Source of the DNA: Eubacterium limosum
GTDB lineage: Bacteria; Bacillota; Clostridia; Eubacteriales; Eubacteriaceae
NCBI GenBank assembly: GCA_959020865.1
Contig: CAUEUD010000006.1
Coordinates: 1 to 35,905 of the forward strand
Reading direction: 5' to 3'
Length of the DNA: 35,905 nucleotides
The notes beneath the pieces were generated by a model. It worked only from the letters and a program-made list of their open reading frames with translations. It was not told the DNA's origin and did not search any database. This document shows positions 15,605 through 22,344 of this stretch, piece after piece. Made by a program: the position numbers and the translations under genes. The stretch's first letter is position 1, and the number at the start of each line of letters is the position of its first letter.

Positions 15605-16399
15605 TCACTCCAGCTTTTCCACTGGAAATAAAATCCCTGTTTCCAGCTCCTCCTCATCTTTAACCATATCCACATCTTTCAGGTAGCGTTCGACCGAGGG
15701 GCCGGTTACCTTATATTCAGGGTGCTCGGCCAGCCACGAACAGATCGCATCATAAGCGTTGTGCAGGCCCTCAAAGGGGCCGATATGAGTAGTGGCAACA
15801 CACAGGCGCGCCGGTATGACTTTGACGTCCGGATGTTCGCCGCTTACCTCTACCTGAGCCTCGATATCCATACTCTCATAGCTGAATTCCTCCCCCAGAT
15901 AAACCTGCTGCGCCGCGCCGCAGCGCGTAAGGCCCAGCTCATTGACTTTTTTATACAGCTCCTCAAACAGGTCCCCGGTTTCGCTGATGTTAATTTTCCG
16001 GCGGATACCGTAAACCCGCTGCGCTGGTGTTTCCATTACAATAACGTGATACTGATCCTTTAACAAATTGCACTTTTCCATTTTCATCATGGCGTCCTCC
16101 ATCTGACGGAGCTTTTTTCTGAGGGTATATATTTCATCATAGGCCGCCAACCGCCTGCGGTGGAGTCTTACAGCCAGCTCCTGCTCGGACAGCGTGAGCA
16201 GCTCGCCGATTTCTGACAGAGCGAAGCCGTAGTCCTTCAGTGTCTCGATCTCCGCCAGAGTTTCTAATTGCGCGACCTCGTAATAACGGTAGCCATTTTC
16301 ACCAATACGGGTGGGCCGAAGCAGCCCCATAGCGTCATAATACCGGAGCATACGCGGTGAAATACGCCCCAATTTTGAAAATTCTCCAATGGTGAACAT
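15605..16399 (-). CDS. MerR-family regulator with GyrI-like effector domain
   Basis: A 264-residue regulator starting at the ATG at 16399, with AGGAGG 5 nt upstream. Residues 1-70 are the MerR winged helix (FTIGEFSKLGRISPRMLRYY, then GYRYYEVAQL), residues about 75-115 a coiled coil for dimerisation, and residues about 120-264 a GyrI-like domain with PAQRVYGIRR and PARLCVATTHIGPFEGL, which in BmrR/TipA relatives binds hydrophobic drugs. A MerR-type promoter with palindrome lies just upstream, so it probably regulates itself. The DUF2268 gene at 100-1011 has a promoter of the same layout and could be another target. Effector unknown. Confidence 0.88.
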   Translation of the reverse strand: MFTIGEFSKLGRISPRMLRYYDAMGLLRPTRIGENGYRYYEVAQLETLAEIETLKDYGFALSEIGELLTLSEQELAVRLHRRRLAAYDEIYTLRKKLRQMEDAMMKMEKCNLLKDQYHVIVMETPAQRVYGIRRKINISETGDLFEELYKKVNELGLTRCGAAQQVYLGEEFSYESMDIEAQVEVSGEHPDVKVIPARLCVATTHIGPFEGLHNAYDAICSWLAEHPEYKVTGPSVERYLKDVDMVKDEEELETGILFPVEKLE

Positions 16400-16442
16400 C
16401 CTTACCTCCTGTTTCATTCATTTTCTGAACCGGTTCATTTGT

Positions 16443-16473
16443 AGTTTATACCTTGACATGGTGACAAGGTCAA
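16443..16473 (-). promoter_or_regulatory. MerR operator and promoter
   Basis: On the minus strand TTGACC (16468-16473) and TAAACT (16443-16448) are 19 bp apart. Between them is an imperfect palindrome with arms ACCTTG and CAAGGT (16450-16470), the usual MerR binding geometry. An overlapping TATAAA gives a 17-bp spacing for basal use. Confidence 0.7.
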
Positions 16474-16492
16474 GCTGTTTTTTATTTTATCA

Positions 16493-16521
16493 TCGAACAC
16501 TTAAGTTATTTCAGGTATAAT
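16493..16521 (+). promoter_or_regulatory. Promoter of the AraC-led operon
   Basis: A perfect TATAAT at 16516-16521 lies 26 nt before the AraC start; the -35 (TCGAAC, 16493-16498) is weak, suggesting activator help or self-regulation. Confidence 0.5.
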
Positions 16522-16547
16522 GGACTCACTATAACAGGAGGAACACC

Positions 16548-17375
16548 ATGCAGCAGTCTGAAAAACGGTCGGAATTATCCATTCTGGCCCACACCCCCAC
16601 ACATCTGTATATCGCGCCCCATCCACTGTTAAGGCCTTATATTGCGCATTACACCTTTTGCGCCCAGGGAACACAGCCCGAAAGCCATCTCCCTGAAAAA
16701 CTGACGCTGATCCCCGATGCCAGCGGCTGTGTTGTCTTTTCCTACGACGGCAGCGCCCTGTCCGGCTGTTTCTGGGGCCCGACCACCAAAACGGTGGTGG
16801 TTTATGGCGACGCTGAAAATATTCCCCTGCGTTTTTTTATCGAGTTTCTTCCCGGCGGAGCAAACCGGCTTCTGGGGCTGAACCTCAGGGATTTTACCGA
16901 CCGCAGAGAACCGCTTGAGCTCGTGTATCCAAGCCTTTATACCCGCATAAAAAATGCGTTTGAGCAAAATATGCAGACAAGCCATCTTGTTCACACCCTT
17001 GACAGACATCTGTTAGACTGCCTGACAAGGCTTCCGAAAAAGTCCGGGCCGTTAAAGCTTATTCTCGGTCAAATTGATCAACACGCCACAATCCGGTCTG
17101 CCGCTGAAAAGATCGGATATTCGGAACGTCATCTTCAACGCCTTATAACAGAGGCCCTGGGCATGCGCTATAAGACCCTCACCAGACTGACCCGTGTCAA
17201 TCTGGCCATGCAGCGTATGGAAAAACACCCGGTTGCTTTTACGGAGCTGGCACAGTCACTTGGCTATTATGACCAGTCACATTTTATTCATGATTTTAAG
17301 GCTGTCTGCGGCGAAGCTCCCTCAAAATATTACGCACATATGTCGGATTTTTACAATGAAACCTATAAATTTTAG
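16548..17375 (+). CDS. AraC-family transcription regulator
   Basis: A 275-residue regulator with AGGAGG upstream of the ATG. The N-terminal part (about 1-150) resembles the DUF6597-type domain found on AraC proteins (HPLLRPYIAHYTF, and FFIEFLPGGANRLLG), probably the effector-binding part. The C-terminal part (about 170-265) holds two helix-turn-helix motifs: TIRSAAEKIGYSERHLQRLI and AFTELAQSLGYYDQSHFIHD, ending in GEAPSKYY. It leads an operon with a Cdd1-like, a VOC and a MmcQ-like gene, which it may control; similar AraC proteins are often linked to VOC and other stress genes. Effector unknown. Confidence 0.88.
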   Translation: MQQSEKRSELSILAHTPTHLYIAPHPLLRPYIAHYTFCAQGTQPESHLPEKLTLIPDASGCVVFSYDGSALSGCFWGPTTKTVVVYGDAENIPLRFFIEFLPGGANRLLGLNLRDFTDRREPLELVYPSLYTRIKNAFEQNMQTSHLVHTLDRHLLDCLTRLPKKSGPLKLILGQIDQHATIRSAAEKIGYSERHLQRLITEALGMRYKTLTRLTRVNLAMQRMEKHPVAFTELAQSLGYYDQSHFIHDFKAVCGEAPSKYYAHMSDFYNETYKF

Positions 17376-17406
17376 TTTACAATGCTTAAGCAGGGAGGTG
17401 ATGCTC

Positions 17407-17655
17407 GTGAAAAGTGATTTACAGACCATTCCTGGTGTTGGCCCAAATATGGAGAAGCATCTTTTAGAACTTGGCTACAGCACAGTTGATTCTCTGAAAG
17501 GGGCAGACCCTGAGGAGATGTATGTCCGGGAATGCCGGCAGAAGGGTGAGCAGCTGGACCGATGCGTTCTCTACGTTTACCGGCTGGCGGTTTACTTTGC
17601 TGAAAATACCGAGCATGAGCCTGAAAAACTGAAATGGTGGAACTGGAAAGACTGA
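17407..17655 (+). CDS. Cdd1-like helix-hairpin-helix small protein
   Basis: An 82-residue protein. It most likely starts at GTG 17407, which lies 8 nt after GGAGG; an ATG six bases earlier is too close. The region LQTIPGVGPNMEKHLLELGY is a helix-hairpin-helix motif (GVG hairpin), followed by DPEEMYVRECRQKGEQLDRC and a C-terminal LKWWNWKD. This pattern is that of the Cdd1 ('pathogenicity locus') family, small proteins with a probable nucleic-acid-binding fold and no known role. The family name does not imply virulence. It sits 31 nt after the AraC gene and 22 nt before the VOC gene, in one operon. Confidence 0.8.
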   Translation: MKSDLQTIPGVGPNMEKHLLELGYSTVDSLKGADPEEMYVRECRQKGEQLDRCVLYVYRLAVYFAENTEHEPEKLKWWNWKD

Positions 17656-17677
17656 TGCCACCGGTAAAGGAGATCAT

Positions 17678-18166
17678 ATGAAATATAATGCATTCATGCT
17701 TGTTGTATCCAATATGGAAAAATCCCGCGCTTTTTATGAAAGGCTTCTGGGCCTGAAGGTTGCCGTGGATCTGGGGGCTAATGTCAGCTATGACTGTGGC
17801 GTGGCCCTCCAGACAAGGGAGACCTGGCTGGAATTTATCGACAAGCCGGAAAACGCTGTCTGCTTTGGCGGCAATGATAAGGAGCTGTATTTTGAGGAGG
17901 AGGATCTGGATGGATTTCTCAAGACCCTGGAAAGCTGGGACGCCGAGCTGGTACGACCCACGTTTACCCAGGCGTGGGGTCAGCGGGTAATCCGTTTTTA
18001 TGACCCTGACCGCCACATCATTGAGGTTGGGGAACCGCTCTCACTGGTGATCAAACGGTTTTTATCCCAGGGGTTAAGCATTGAGGCAACCGCCGAGCGC
18101 ACCATGTGCCCGCTGCCCTATGTTCAGTTCCTGGCCAAAGAGCTGAAAGAAGAAACACATGAATAA
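17678..18166 (+). CDS. VOC/glyoxalase-fold protein with C-terminal extension
   Basis: A 162-residue protein with AAAGGAG before the ATG. Residues 1-118 form a vicinal-oxygen-chelate fold: MLVVSNMEKSRAFYERLLGL at the start, and FYDPDRHIIEVGE at the end with the metal-ligand glutamate. Such proteins include glyoxalases, bleomycin or fosfomycin resistance proteins and many unknown enzymes. The last 45 residues (from LSLVIKRFLSQG) look helical, with an SIEATAERTMCPLPYVQ segment resembling a small helix-turn-helix, which is not part of the standard fold. Its last 8 nt overlap the next gene. Substrate unknown. Confidence 0.78.
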   Translation: MKYNAFMLVVSNMEKSRAFYERLLGLKVAVDLGANVSYDCGVALQTRETWLEFIDKPENAVCFGGNDKELYFEEEDLDGFLKTLESWDAELVRPTFTQAWGQRVIRFYDPDRHIIEVGEPLSLVIKRFLSQGLSIEATAERTMCPLPYVQFLAKELKEETHE

Positions 18167-18524
18167 TTATCCCTGGATCGACGCCTATTGTCTGGAGAAA
18201 AAAGGCGTCGAAAAAGCCTGGCAGGCTGAATGGAAGGCCATGAAGTATCTGCTTCACGGAAAAATGTTCGCCTTTATGGGGGAACATAAAACCGGTGCCC
18301 CCATCATCACTATGAAGCTGCCGCCCGAGGAGGGCCAGGCCCTCCGGGCCGCCTATCCCGACGCGGTTATTCCCGGCTATTACATGAATAAAATCCACTG
18401 GAACACGCTCTACTTGGAAGGTGACGTCCCGGAAGACACAGTCCGAAAAATGCTCGACAGCGCCTACGAGGCAATTTTGCGGAGCCTTCCCAAAAAAGCA
18501 CAGCGCGAAATTGAAGAAGTCTGA
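18159..18524 (+). CDS. MmcQ/YjbR-family protein
   Basis: A 121-residue protein. The motifs AWQAEWKAMKYLLHGKMFAF, PIITMKLPPEEGQALRAAYP and MNKIHWNTLYLEGDVPED fit the MmcQ/YjbR family (CyaY-like fold, sometimes described as DNA-binding). Its start overlaps the VOC gene by 8 nt, so it is translated with it. It is the last gene of the AraC-led operon, followed by a strong terminator. Role unknown. Confidence 0.82.
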   Translation: MNNYPWIDAYCLEKKGVEKAWQAEWKAMKYLLHGKMFAFMGEHKTGAPIITMKLPPEEGQALRAAYPDAVIPGYYMNKIHWNTLYLEGDVPEDTVRKMLDSAYEAILRSLPKKAQREIEEV

Positions 18525-18527
18525 AGC

Positions 18528-18569
18528 AAAAAGAGATGATGCGGCAAAACGCCGCATCATCTCTTTTTC
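18528..18569. terminator. Strong bidirectional terminator, recurring family
   Basis: A perfect 14-bp stem AGAGATGATGCGGC / GCCGCATCATCTCT with loop AAAAC, flanked by A- and T-runs. It is nearly identical to the stem-loop at 2228-2266. It ends the AraC operon and the RiPP operon on the opposite strand. Confidence 0.92.
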
Positions 18570-18572
18570 TCT

Positions 18573-18980
18573 TTATACACCCTCGTCGCTTCCAACACCG
18601 CCGAGAGCACAGATACAGTTGAAGTCTTCAATTCTGCCATCACCGCCCTGGCCGTACATCACGCAGGCGCAGCCATAAGTATTGCTGTCGTCCGCGTCCG
18701 TGCCTCCGCCTCCGCCGGCTACCGGACAGCCACAACCGCCTCCGCCAGCCACAGCTGCCAGCTCTGCGTCGGAGATTTCACCGGAGGCTGGATCGTCTGT
18801 CTTAAAATCTTCGGCTGTCAGATCGTAACCGGCTTCCTTCGCAAGGGGCAGCACCTTTTCTGTGATAAAAGCATCCCTGTCGATCTCTTTTTGATCTTCC
18901 TGGACCAGCGCCTGAAACTTTGTTTTCAATGCTTGATCGCTGTTTATTTTTTTGATAAATTCCTTAACTTGGTTTGTCAT
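18573..18980 (-). CDS. Nif11-leader RiPP precursor peptide A
   Basis: A 135-residue precursor. Residues 1-80 are a Nif11-type leader (VKEFIKKINSDQALKTKF, AKEAGYDLTAEDF, then GEISDAELAAVAGG), ending in Gly-Gly at 79-80, where a C39 peptidase would cut. The core of 55 residues is glycine-rich and has six cysteines in three C-x-C pairs: C83/C85, C104/C106, C122/C124. Around the last two it reads TYGCACVMYGQGG and FNCICALGG, closely matching precursor C. GGAGGG lies before the ATG. It is the last gene of the operon, next to the terminator. The name Nif11 is historical and does not imply nitrogen fixation. It is presumably modified by the radical SAM protein upstream. Confidence 0.9.
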   Translation of the reverse strand: MTNQVKEFIKKINSDQALKTKFQALVQEDQKEIDRDAFITEKVLPLAKEAGYDLTAEDFKTDDPASGEISDAELAAVAGGGGCGCPVAGGGGGTDADDSNTYGCACVMYGQGGDGRIEDFNCICALGGVGSDEGV

Positions 18981-19093
18981 GATTTTCCCTCCTTAAAAAG
19001 GACCTATTTTGACTGACTCCTATAAATTGCATACAGGACGTCAGCCGTATTTGTCAGACAGACGTTGCTATGACTGTCTGCCCAGACATTTTT

Positions 19094-19498
19094 TTACTGC
19101 CATCGAGCCCCGTCCCATCCTTCACCGTAGCCGGTACACATGCAGTTTTTGCCGCTGTATTCGCCCACGCCGGCGGCCGTGCACCCGCAGAAATAGATGC
19201 AGTTTGTATAGTCGTCCGCGCCCATACCCGCGCCTTTTTCTTCACAGAGACACCCGCCACCGCCGGCGACGGCTTCGAGTTCTTCGTCGGAGATTTCTCC
19301 GGAGGCTGGTCCGTCTGTCTTAAAATCCTCGGCGGTCAGATCGTACCCGGCTTCCTTTGCAAAGGGTACGATCTTTTCACTGATAACCGCTTCTCGGTCG
19401 CTGTCTTTCTGATCTTCAGGAACCAGTGCCTTAAACTTTTCATATAATGCCTGATCGCTGTTTACTTTTTTGATAAATTCTTTTGCTTGGTCTGTCAT
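19094..19498 (-). CDS. Nif11-leader RiPP precursor peptide B
   Basis: A 134-residue precursor whose leader (1-80) is almost the same as in peptides A and C (EFIKKVNSDQALYEKF, AKEAGYDLTAEDFKTD, GEISDEELEAVAGG). The core of 54 residues differs most: seven cysteines, C83/C85, C100, C104/C106 and C119/C121, so one unpaired cysteine is added four residues ahead of the middle pair (NCIYFCGC). The core ends in WDGARWQ, rich in aromatic residues, unlike the acidic tails of A and C. Conserved leader and variable core are the mark of RiPP precursors. The ribosome site is AAAGGAGA. It lies between A and C with 113-nt gaps on both sides. Confidence 0.9.
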   Translation of the reverse strand: MTDQAKEFIKKVNSDQALYEKFKALVPEDQKDSDREAVISEKIVPFAKEAGYDLTAEDFKTDGPASGEISDEELEAVAGGGGCLCEEKGAGMGADDYTNCIYFCGCTAAGVGEYSGKNCMCTGYGEGWDGARWQ

Positions 19499-19611
19499 GA
19501 TTCTTCTCCTTTAAAATGATTTTTTGATTTTATTTTCTGTTAATCCACGCAGATATGATTCACACTAACCAGATAACCCTTGCTGTATAACTTTGTCTAC
19601 TCTGAGCGTTT

Positions 19612-20025
19612 TTAAAAATATTGCTCATCGGAGGCGCCTTCACCCACGGCGGTACAGAAGCAGTTTGCGTCGTTAGCATTGCCGTTGCCGCCTTGCCCAT
19701 AGAGAACACATCCGCAGCCGTAACTTCCGCCGCCATCGTAATAGTCGACACCCTCGCCGGCCCCTACTGCAACGCAGCCGCACTCGCCGCCGGCTACTGC
19801 CATCAGTTCTTCGTCGGAGATTTCTCCTGAGGCCGGAACATCGGCTTTAAAATCCTCCACGGTCAGTGTGAAGCCGGCTTCTTCTGCAAAGGGCAGAATC
19901 TTTTCTTTGATAAACGCGTCCAGGTCTCCGGCGCTTCCGCTTTCCGGCGCCAGCGCGCTGAATTTTTTAAACAGTGTCTTGTCGCTGTTCACCTTTTTAA
20001 TAAACTGTTTTGCCTGATCTGTCAT
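19612..20025 (-). CDS. Nif11-leader RiPP precursor peptide C
   Basis: A 137-residue precursor. Leader 1-80 has the same beginning and end (QFIKKVNSDKTLFKKF, GEISDEELMAVAGG), with a divergent middle (ALAPESGSAGDLD). The 57-residue core has six cysteines as three C-x-C pairs: C82/C84, C104/C106, C122/C124; the last four are at the same positions as in peptide A, in SYGCGCVLYGQGG and ANCFCTAVGEG. AAGGAGG lies 7 nt before the ATG. It starts 40 nt after the maturase stop, so it is the first precursor translated after the enzyme. Confidence 0.9.
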   Translation of the reverse strand: MTDQAKQFIKKVNSDKTLFKKFSALAPESGSAGDLDAFIKEKILPFAEEAGFTLTVEDFKADVPASGEISDEELMAVAGGECGCVAVGAGEGVDYYDGGGSYGCGCVLYGQGGNGNANDANCFCTAVGEGASDEQYF

Positions 20026-20065
20026 GATTTTTCCTCCTTAAATATATTAAAGCTGGGCTGGGGCG

Positions 20066-21460
20066 CTATTGCCTCAGCGCCATGCCTTTTTGTACCGCTT
20101 CTTTTACCTTTTGAACGTAGCCCTCTTTTAAAATCTTGCAGACGGCCCGGTCCGGCCCCATGATGTCGTCGCCGTATTCCATTGAACTGGCCCGGCAGCC
20201 GGCCCCGCAGATGTATTTGTATTCGCAGGCCTGACACTCGGCGTTGTGGCTGATAAACGCGCTGACCCGCGTGTCGATCAGGGACATGTAGACTGAATCG
20301 GTTAATCCCTTTCTCAGGCCGATGTCGGTAATCAGGGGATACTGATACTGGACGTCCATGGAGGACAGGGACATGCACGGCAGCATGCGGCCCTCGGGGG
20401 ACAGGTACAGGGTGTTGCGGGCGTGTCCGCACACGGCGTTGTTCAGACACTGGTCTGTTCCCTTTGGGTATTTAGCCGCTGGTATGAGGTAGTTTGTGCT
20501 GCCTTTTCTGCCCACGAACAGGCCGCCGAGCATCAGATTGATGGGCATATCGTCCTCGAAAAAGTGGGGTATGTATTCCAGATAGAGGTCAAGCACTTCG
20601 TCCAGGCTCAGGGAGTAATCTTTGTCGTAATTTTCCCAGAGGTCGGTGGAGGATACCGGGTTCACTTTCAGGCTTTCCACGCCCAGCCCGGCCAGCCGGT
20701 TGACGCTTTCCCGGAGCGTGTCTTTGTTGCCCCGGTGCAGGCACAGCTCTGAGCCGGTGGGGAATCCGCGCTCCTTACAGCGCTGAAAGGCGTCGGTGAC
20801 CATCTTTTCCGCGCCGTCGATGCCGCGGAGCCAGTCGTGCCAGCCCACCCCGTCAAAGCTCATGTCAAATTTGGGACAGATGCCCCGGGCTTCTAAAGCA
20901 TCCAGAAGCTCTGGCGTCACGAGCTTGCCGTTGGAGTAGATGGTGGTGATGTCGATCTCTTTTTCCAGCAGTCGGTCGACGATCTCCATAAAGTCTTTGC
21001 GCACCAGGGGCTCGCCGCCGGTCAGGGAGACGTGCTGGACGCCGCAGCCGGCCATCTGGTCGATGATATCCATACAGGTGTCGTGGGGCAGCTCGCCCAG
21101 CCTGGCCTCGGGCGCGGACATGAAGCAGTGCTTGCAGCGGAAATTGCACCGCCCGGTGACGGACCAGTGCGCGGTGCGGATAAACCGGTTGGGATAAAAG
21201 TGATACTCCTGAACCGGGTCCAGGTCGTCCCCCAGCTCGCAGGGCTCTGCGATGCCTTTCTGGGCCAGCAGCTCCATGATCTCCTTCTGCTCTGGGGTCA
21301 CGAACACGCTCTCGGTGTCCATGTAGCCATTGCAGCAGCTGACTGCCTCAAATTCTTTCCGGTTTAAAAACATCACTCGGTTCTGAGGCCGCTCCACCAG
21401 CGCCCAGGGCAGTTTTTCCCAGCCTCTCAGCCGGAACTGTTTTTTAAGTCGATAGTACAT
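20066..21460 (-). CDS. SPASM-type radical SAM peptide maturase
   Basis: A 464-residue enzyme. Residues 1-90 look like a small winged-helix or PqqD-like recognition domain (inference), which would grip the leader. The radical SAM motif is C105-x3-C109-x2-C112 (TGRCNFRCKHCFMSAPEA), with LTGGEPLVRKD as SAM-binding glycine-rich motif. The C-terminal SPASM region supplies cysteines at 338, 344, 362, 409, 412, 418, 422 and 441, enough for two auxiliary 4Fe-4S clusters. Such enzymes make thioether, C-C or related cross-links in RiPPs. With Cys-rich Nif11 precursors next door, a Cys-based cross-link is the natural guess, but chemistry cannot be read from sequence. GGAGGG precedes the ATG. Confidence 0.93.
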   Translation of the reverse strand: MYYRLKKQFRLRGWEKLPWALVERPQNRVMFLNRKEFEAVSCCNGYMDTESVFVTPEQKEIMELLAQKGIAEPCELGDDLDPVQEYHFYPNRFIRTAHWSVTGRCNFRCKHCFMSAPEARLGELPHDTCMDIIDQMAGCGVQHVSLTGGEPLVRKDFMEIVDRLLEKEIDITTIYSNGKLVTPELLDALEARGICPKFDMSFDGVGWHDWLRGIDGAEKMVTDAFQRCKERGFPTGSELCLHRGNKDTLRESVNRLAGLGVESLKVNPVSSTDLWENYDKDYSLSLDEVLDLYLEYIPHFFEDDMPINLMLGGLFVGRKGSTNYLIPAAKYPKGTDQCLNNAVCGHARNTLYLSPEGRMLPCMSLSSMDVQYQYPLITDIGLRKGLTDSVYMSLIDTRVSAFISHNAECQACEYKYICGAGCRASSMEYGDDIMGPDRAVCKILKEGYVQKVKEAVQKGMALRQ

Positions 21461-21484
21461 GTCTCTCCCTCCGTCATCTGTGTT

Positions 21485-21724
21485 TTAAAGGTCCCTGCAA
21501 AAAGGGTTGGTACAATTGAGGCACCCGCAGTAGGGCGCGCCGTTTTCGTTCTCCCAGTCCGGGCAGCAGGACTGCGGGCCTCCGCTCTCCCCGTCCTGTC
21601 CGCCGACCACGCCGAAAAGCTCGTCGTCGGAAAGTTCGGGGCTGTGGACGGCTTTCATTTTCTTTAACAGCTCTTCCTTAAAACGGTTGTCCTCAGAAAA
21701 GCTGAACGCATTGTTTTTTTTCAT
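21485..21724 (-). CDS. Short Cys-rich precursor-like peptide with a non-Nif11 leader
   Basis: A 79-residue peptide just before the maturase, 24 nt apart. The first 42 residues form a short charged leader ending in LSDDELFGVVGG, so the last part resembles the Nif11 double-glycine end while the front (FSEDNRFKEELLKKMKAV) does not. The remaining 37 residues contain six cysteines: C53, C54, C66, C68, C71, C76, in SCCPDW and YCGCLNCTNPFCRDL. It may be a fourth substrate of a different kind. Alternatively it could be a helper peptide. AGGTGG lies 6-8 nt before the ATG. No close family was recognised. Confidence 0.8.
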   Translation of the reverse strand: MKKNNAFSFSEDNRFKEELLKKMKAVHSPELSDDELFGVVGGQDGESGGPQSCCPDWENENGAPYCGCLNCTNPFCRDL

Positions 21725-21756
21725 CTCACCACCTGCTTTGTATGCTTTGCTTATGG

Positions 21757-21798
21757 ACCCTTCTGTCTATTTATACGGTGAAAAGGCAAAAGGGTCAC
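21757..21798 (-). promoter_or_regulatory. Promoter of the precursor/maturase genes, framed by an inverted repeat
   Basis: On the minus strand GTGACC (21793-21798), a 17-bp spacer and TATAAA (21770-21775), in the 89-nt gap after the HlyD-like gene. The arms GACCCTT (21757-21763) and AAGGGTC (21790-21796) lie on either side of the -10 and over the -35, which suits an operator. This would let the peptides be made independently of the exporter. Confidence 0.5.
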
Positions 21799-21813
21799 AC
21801 ATTTTTTTAATTT

Positions 21814-22344
21814 TTATTTTCCCATCACCAGCTGGATAGGCGTCACATCTGAGAGGACAATCTCCATCTGGACCAGAGCCTTGCCCGGAGGCATCTCCCG
21901 GCCCTCTGACGCGAGGGACGCGCTCACCTGGACGCCGCCGTTCTGAGGCACCACGCTCGCGGCGAGTTCGGGGCTTCCCAGGGTTTCAGCCGCCTGGGCC
22001 GGGCTCACGGGCACTGGACTCACATCGATAATCTGGCCTTCGATCTTGCTGTCGCCCAGAGTGACGAGCACATCCTGTCCCACGGCCACGCCGGCCGCGC
22101 TCTCAATCGTGAGGTAGCCGTAGGCGGTCTGCCTGTCCCGGATGGCCTGGCAGCTTGTCGTGGTGAGAATATCGCCGGTCATGGCCCACCACAGGCCTAC
22201 CAACAGCAGAATGTAAAGGGCCCCGATGACCAGCCACACACTGGGGCTTGTCACCCGGATATACTGGTTTAAATCGTCGGGCGAGGTCACCCGCTCCAGG
22301 GCCTCGGATTTCCCGAATACACTGTTCTTTTTACTGCGTGTCAT
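21814..22344 (-). CDS. Short HlyD-like adaptor of the peptide exporter
   Basis: A 176-residue protein with a 35-residue cytoplasmic tail, one membrane helix (about residues 36-55, VWLVIGALYILLLVGLWWAM), and an outer domain with two beta-rich parts: GYLTIESAAGVAVGQDVLVTLG and PPGKALVQMEIVLSDVTPIQLVMG. This corresponds to the NHLM-type HlyD-like proteins paired with peptide exporters, but is short for a membrane fusion protein: the coiled-coil hairpin is absent, as expected in a single-membrane cell. GGAGGTGG lies about 8 nt before the ATG. Its start overlaps the sigma factor gene by 14 nt. It probably stabilises or gates the ABC exporters. Confidence 0.75.
   Translation of the reverse strand: MTRSKKNSVFGKSEALERVTSPDDLNQYIRVTSPSVWLVIGALYILLLVGLWWAMTGDILTTTSCQAIRDRQTAYGYLTIESAAGVAVGQDVLVTLGDSKIEGQIIDVSPVPVSPAQAAETLGSPELAASVVPQNGGVQVSASLASEGREMPPGKALVQMEIVLSDVTPIQLVMGK

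Noticed and set aside
17407..17655. Cdd1-like gene as a sign of a pathogenicity island
   Set aside because: The family is named after a Clostridioides difficile flanking gene but is widespread in harmless bacteria; no toxin or virulence gene is present.
19009..19447. Plus-strand open frames across the precursor genes
   Set aside because: They are antisense to precursor B and the gap to precursor A; their Arg- and Cys-rich products come from reading glycine and alanine codons backwards, and no ribosome site precedes them.
18573..20025. The three Nif11-domain proteins as nitrogen-fixation proteins
   Set aside because: Only the leader resembles Nif11; the Gly-Gly end, variable Cys-rich tails, maturase and C39 exporter show that they are RiPP precursors. 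No nif gene is nearby.
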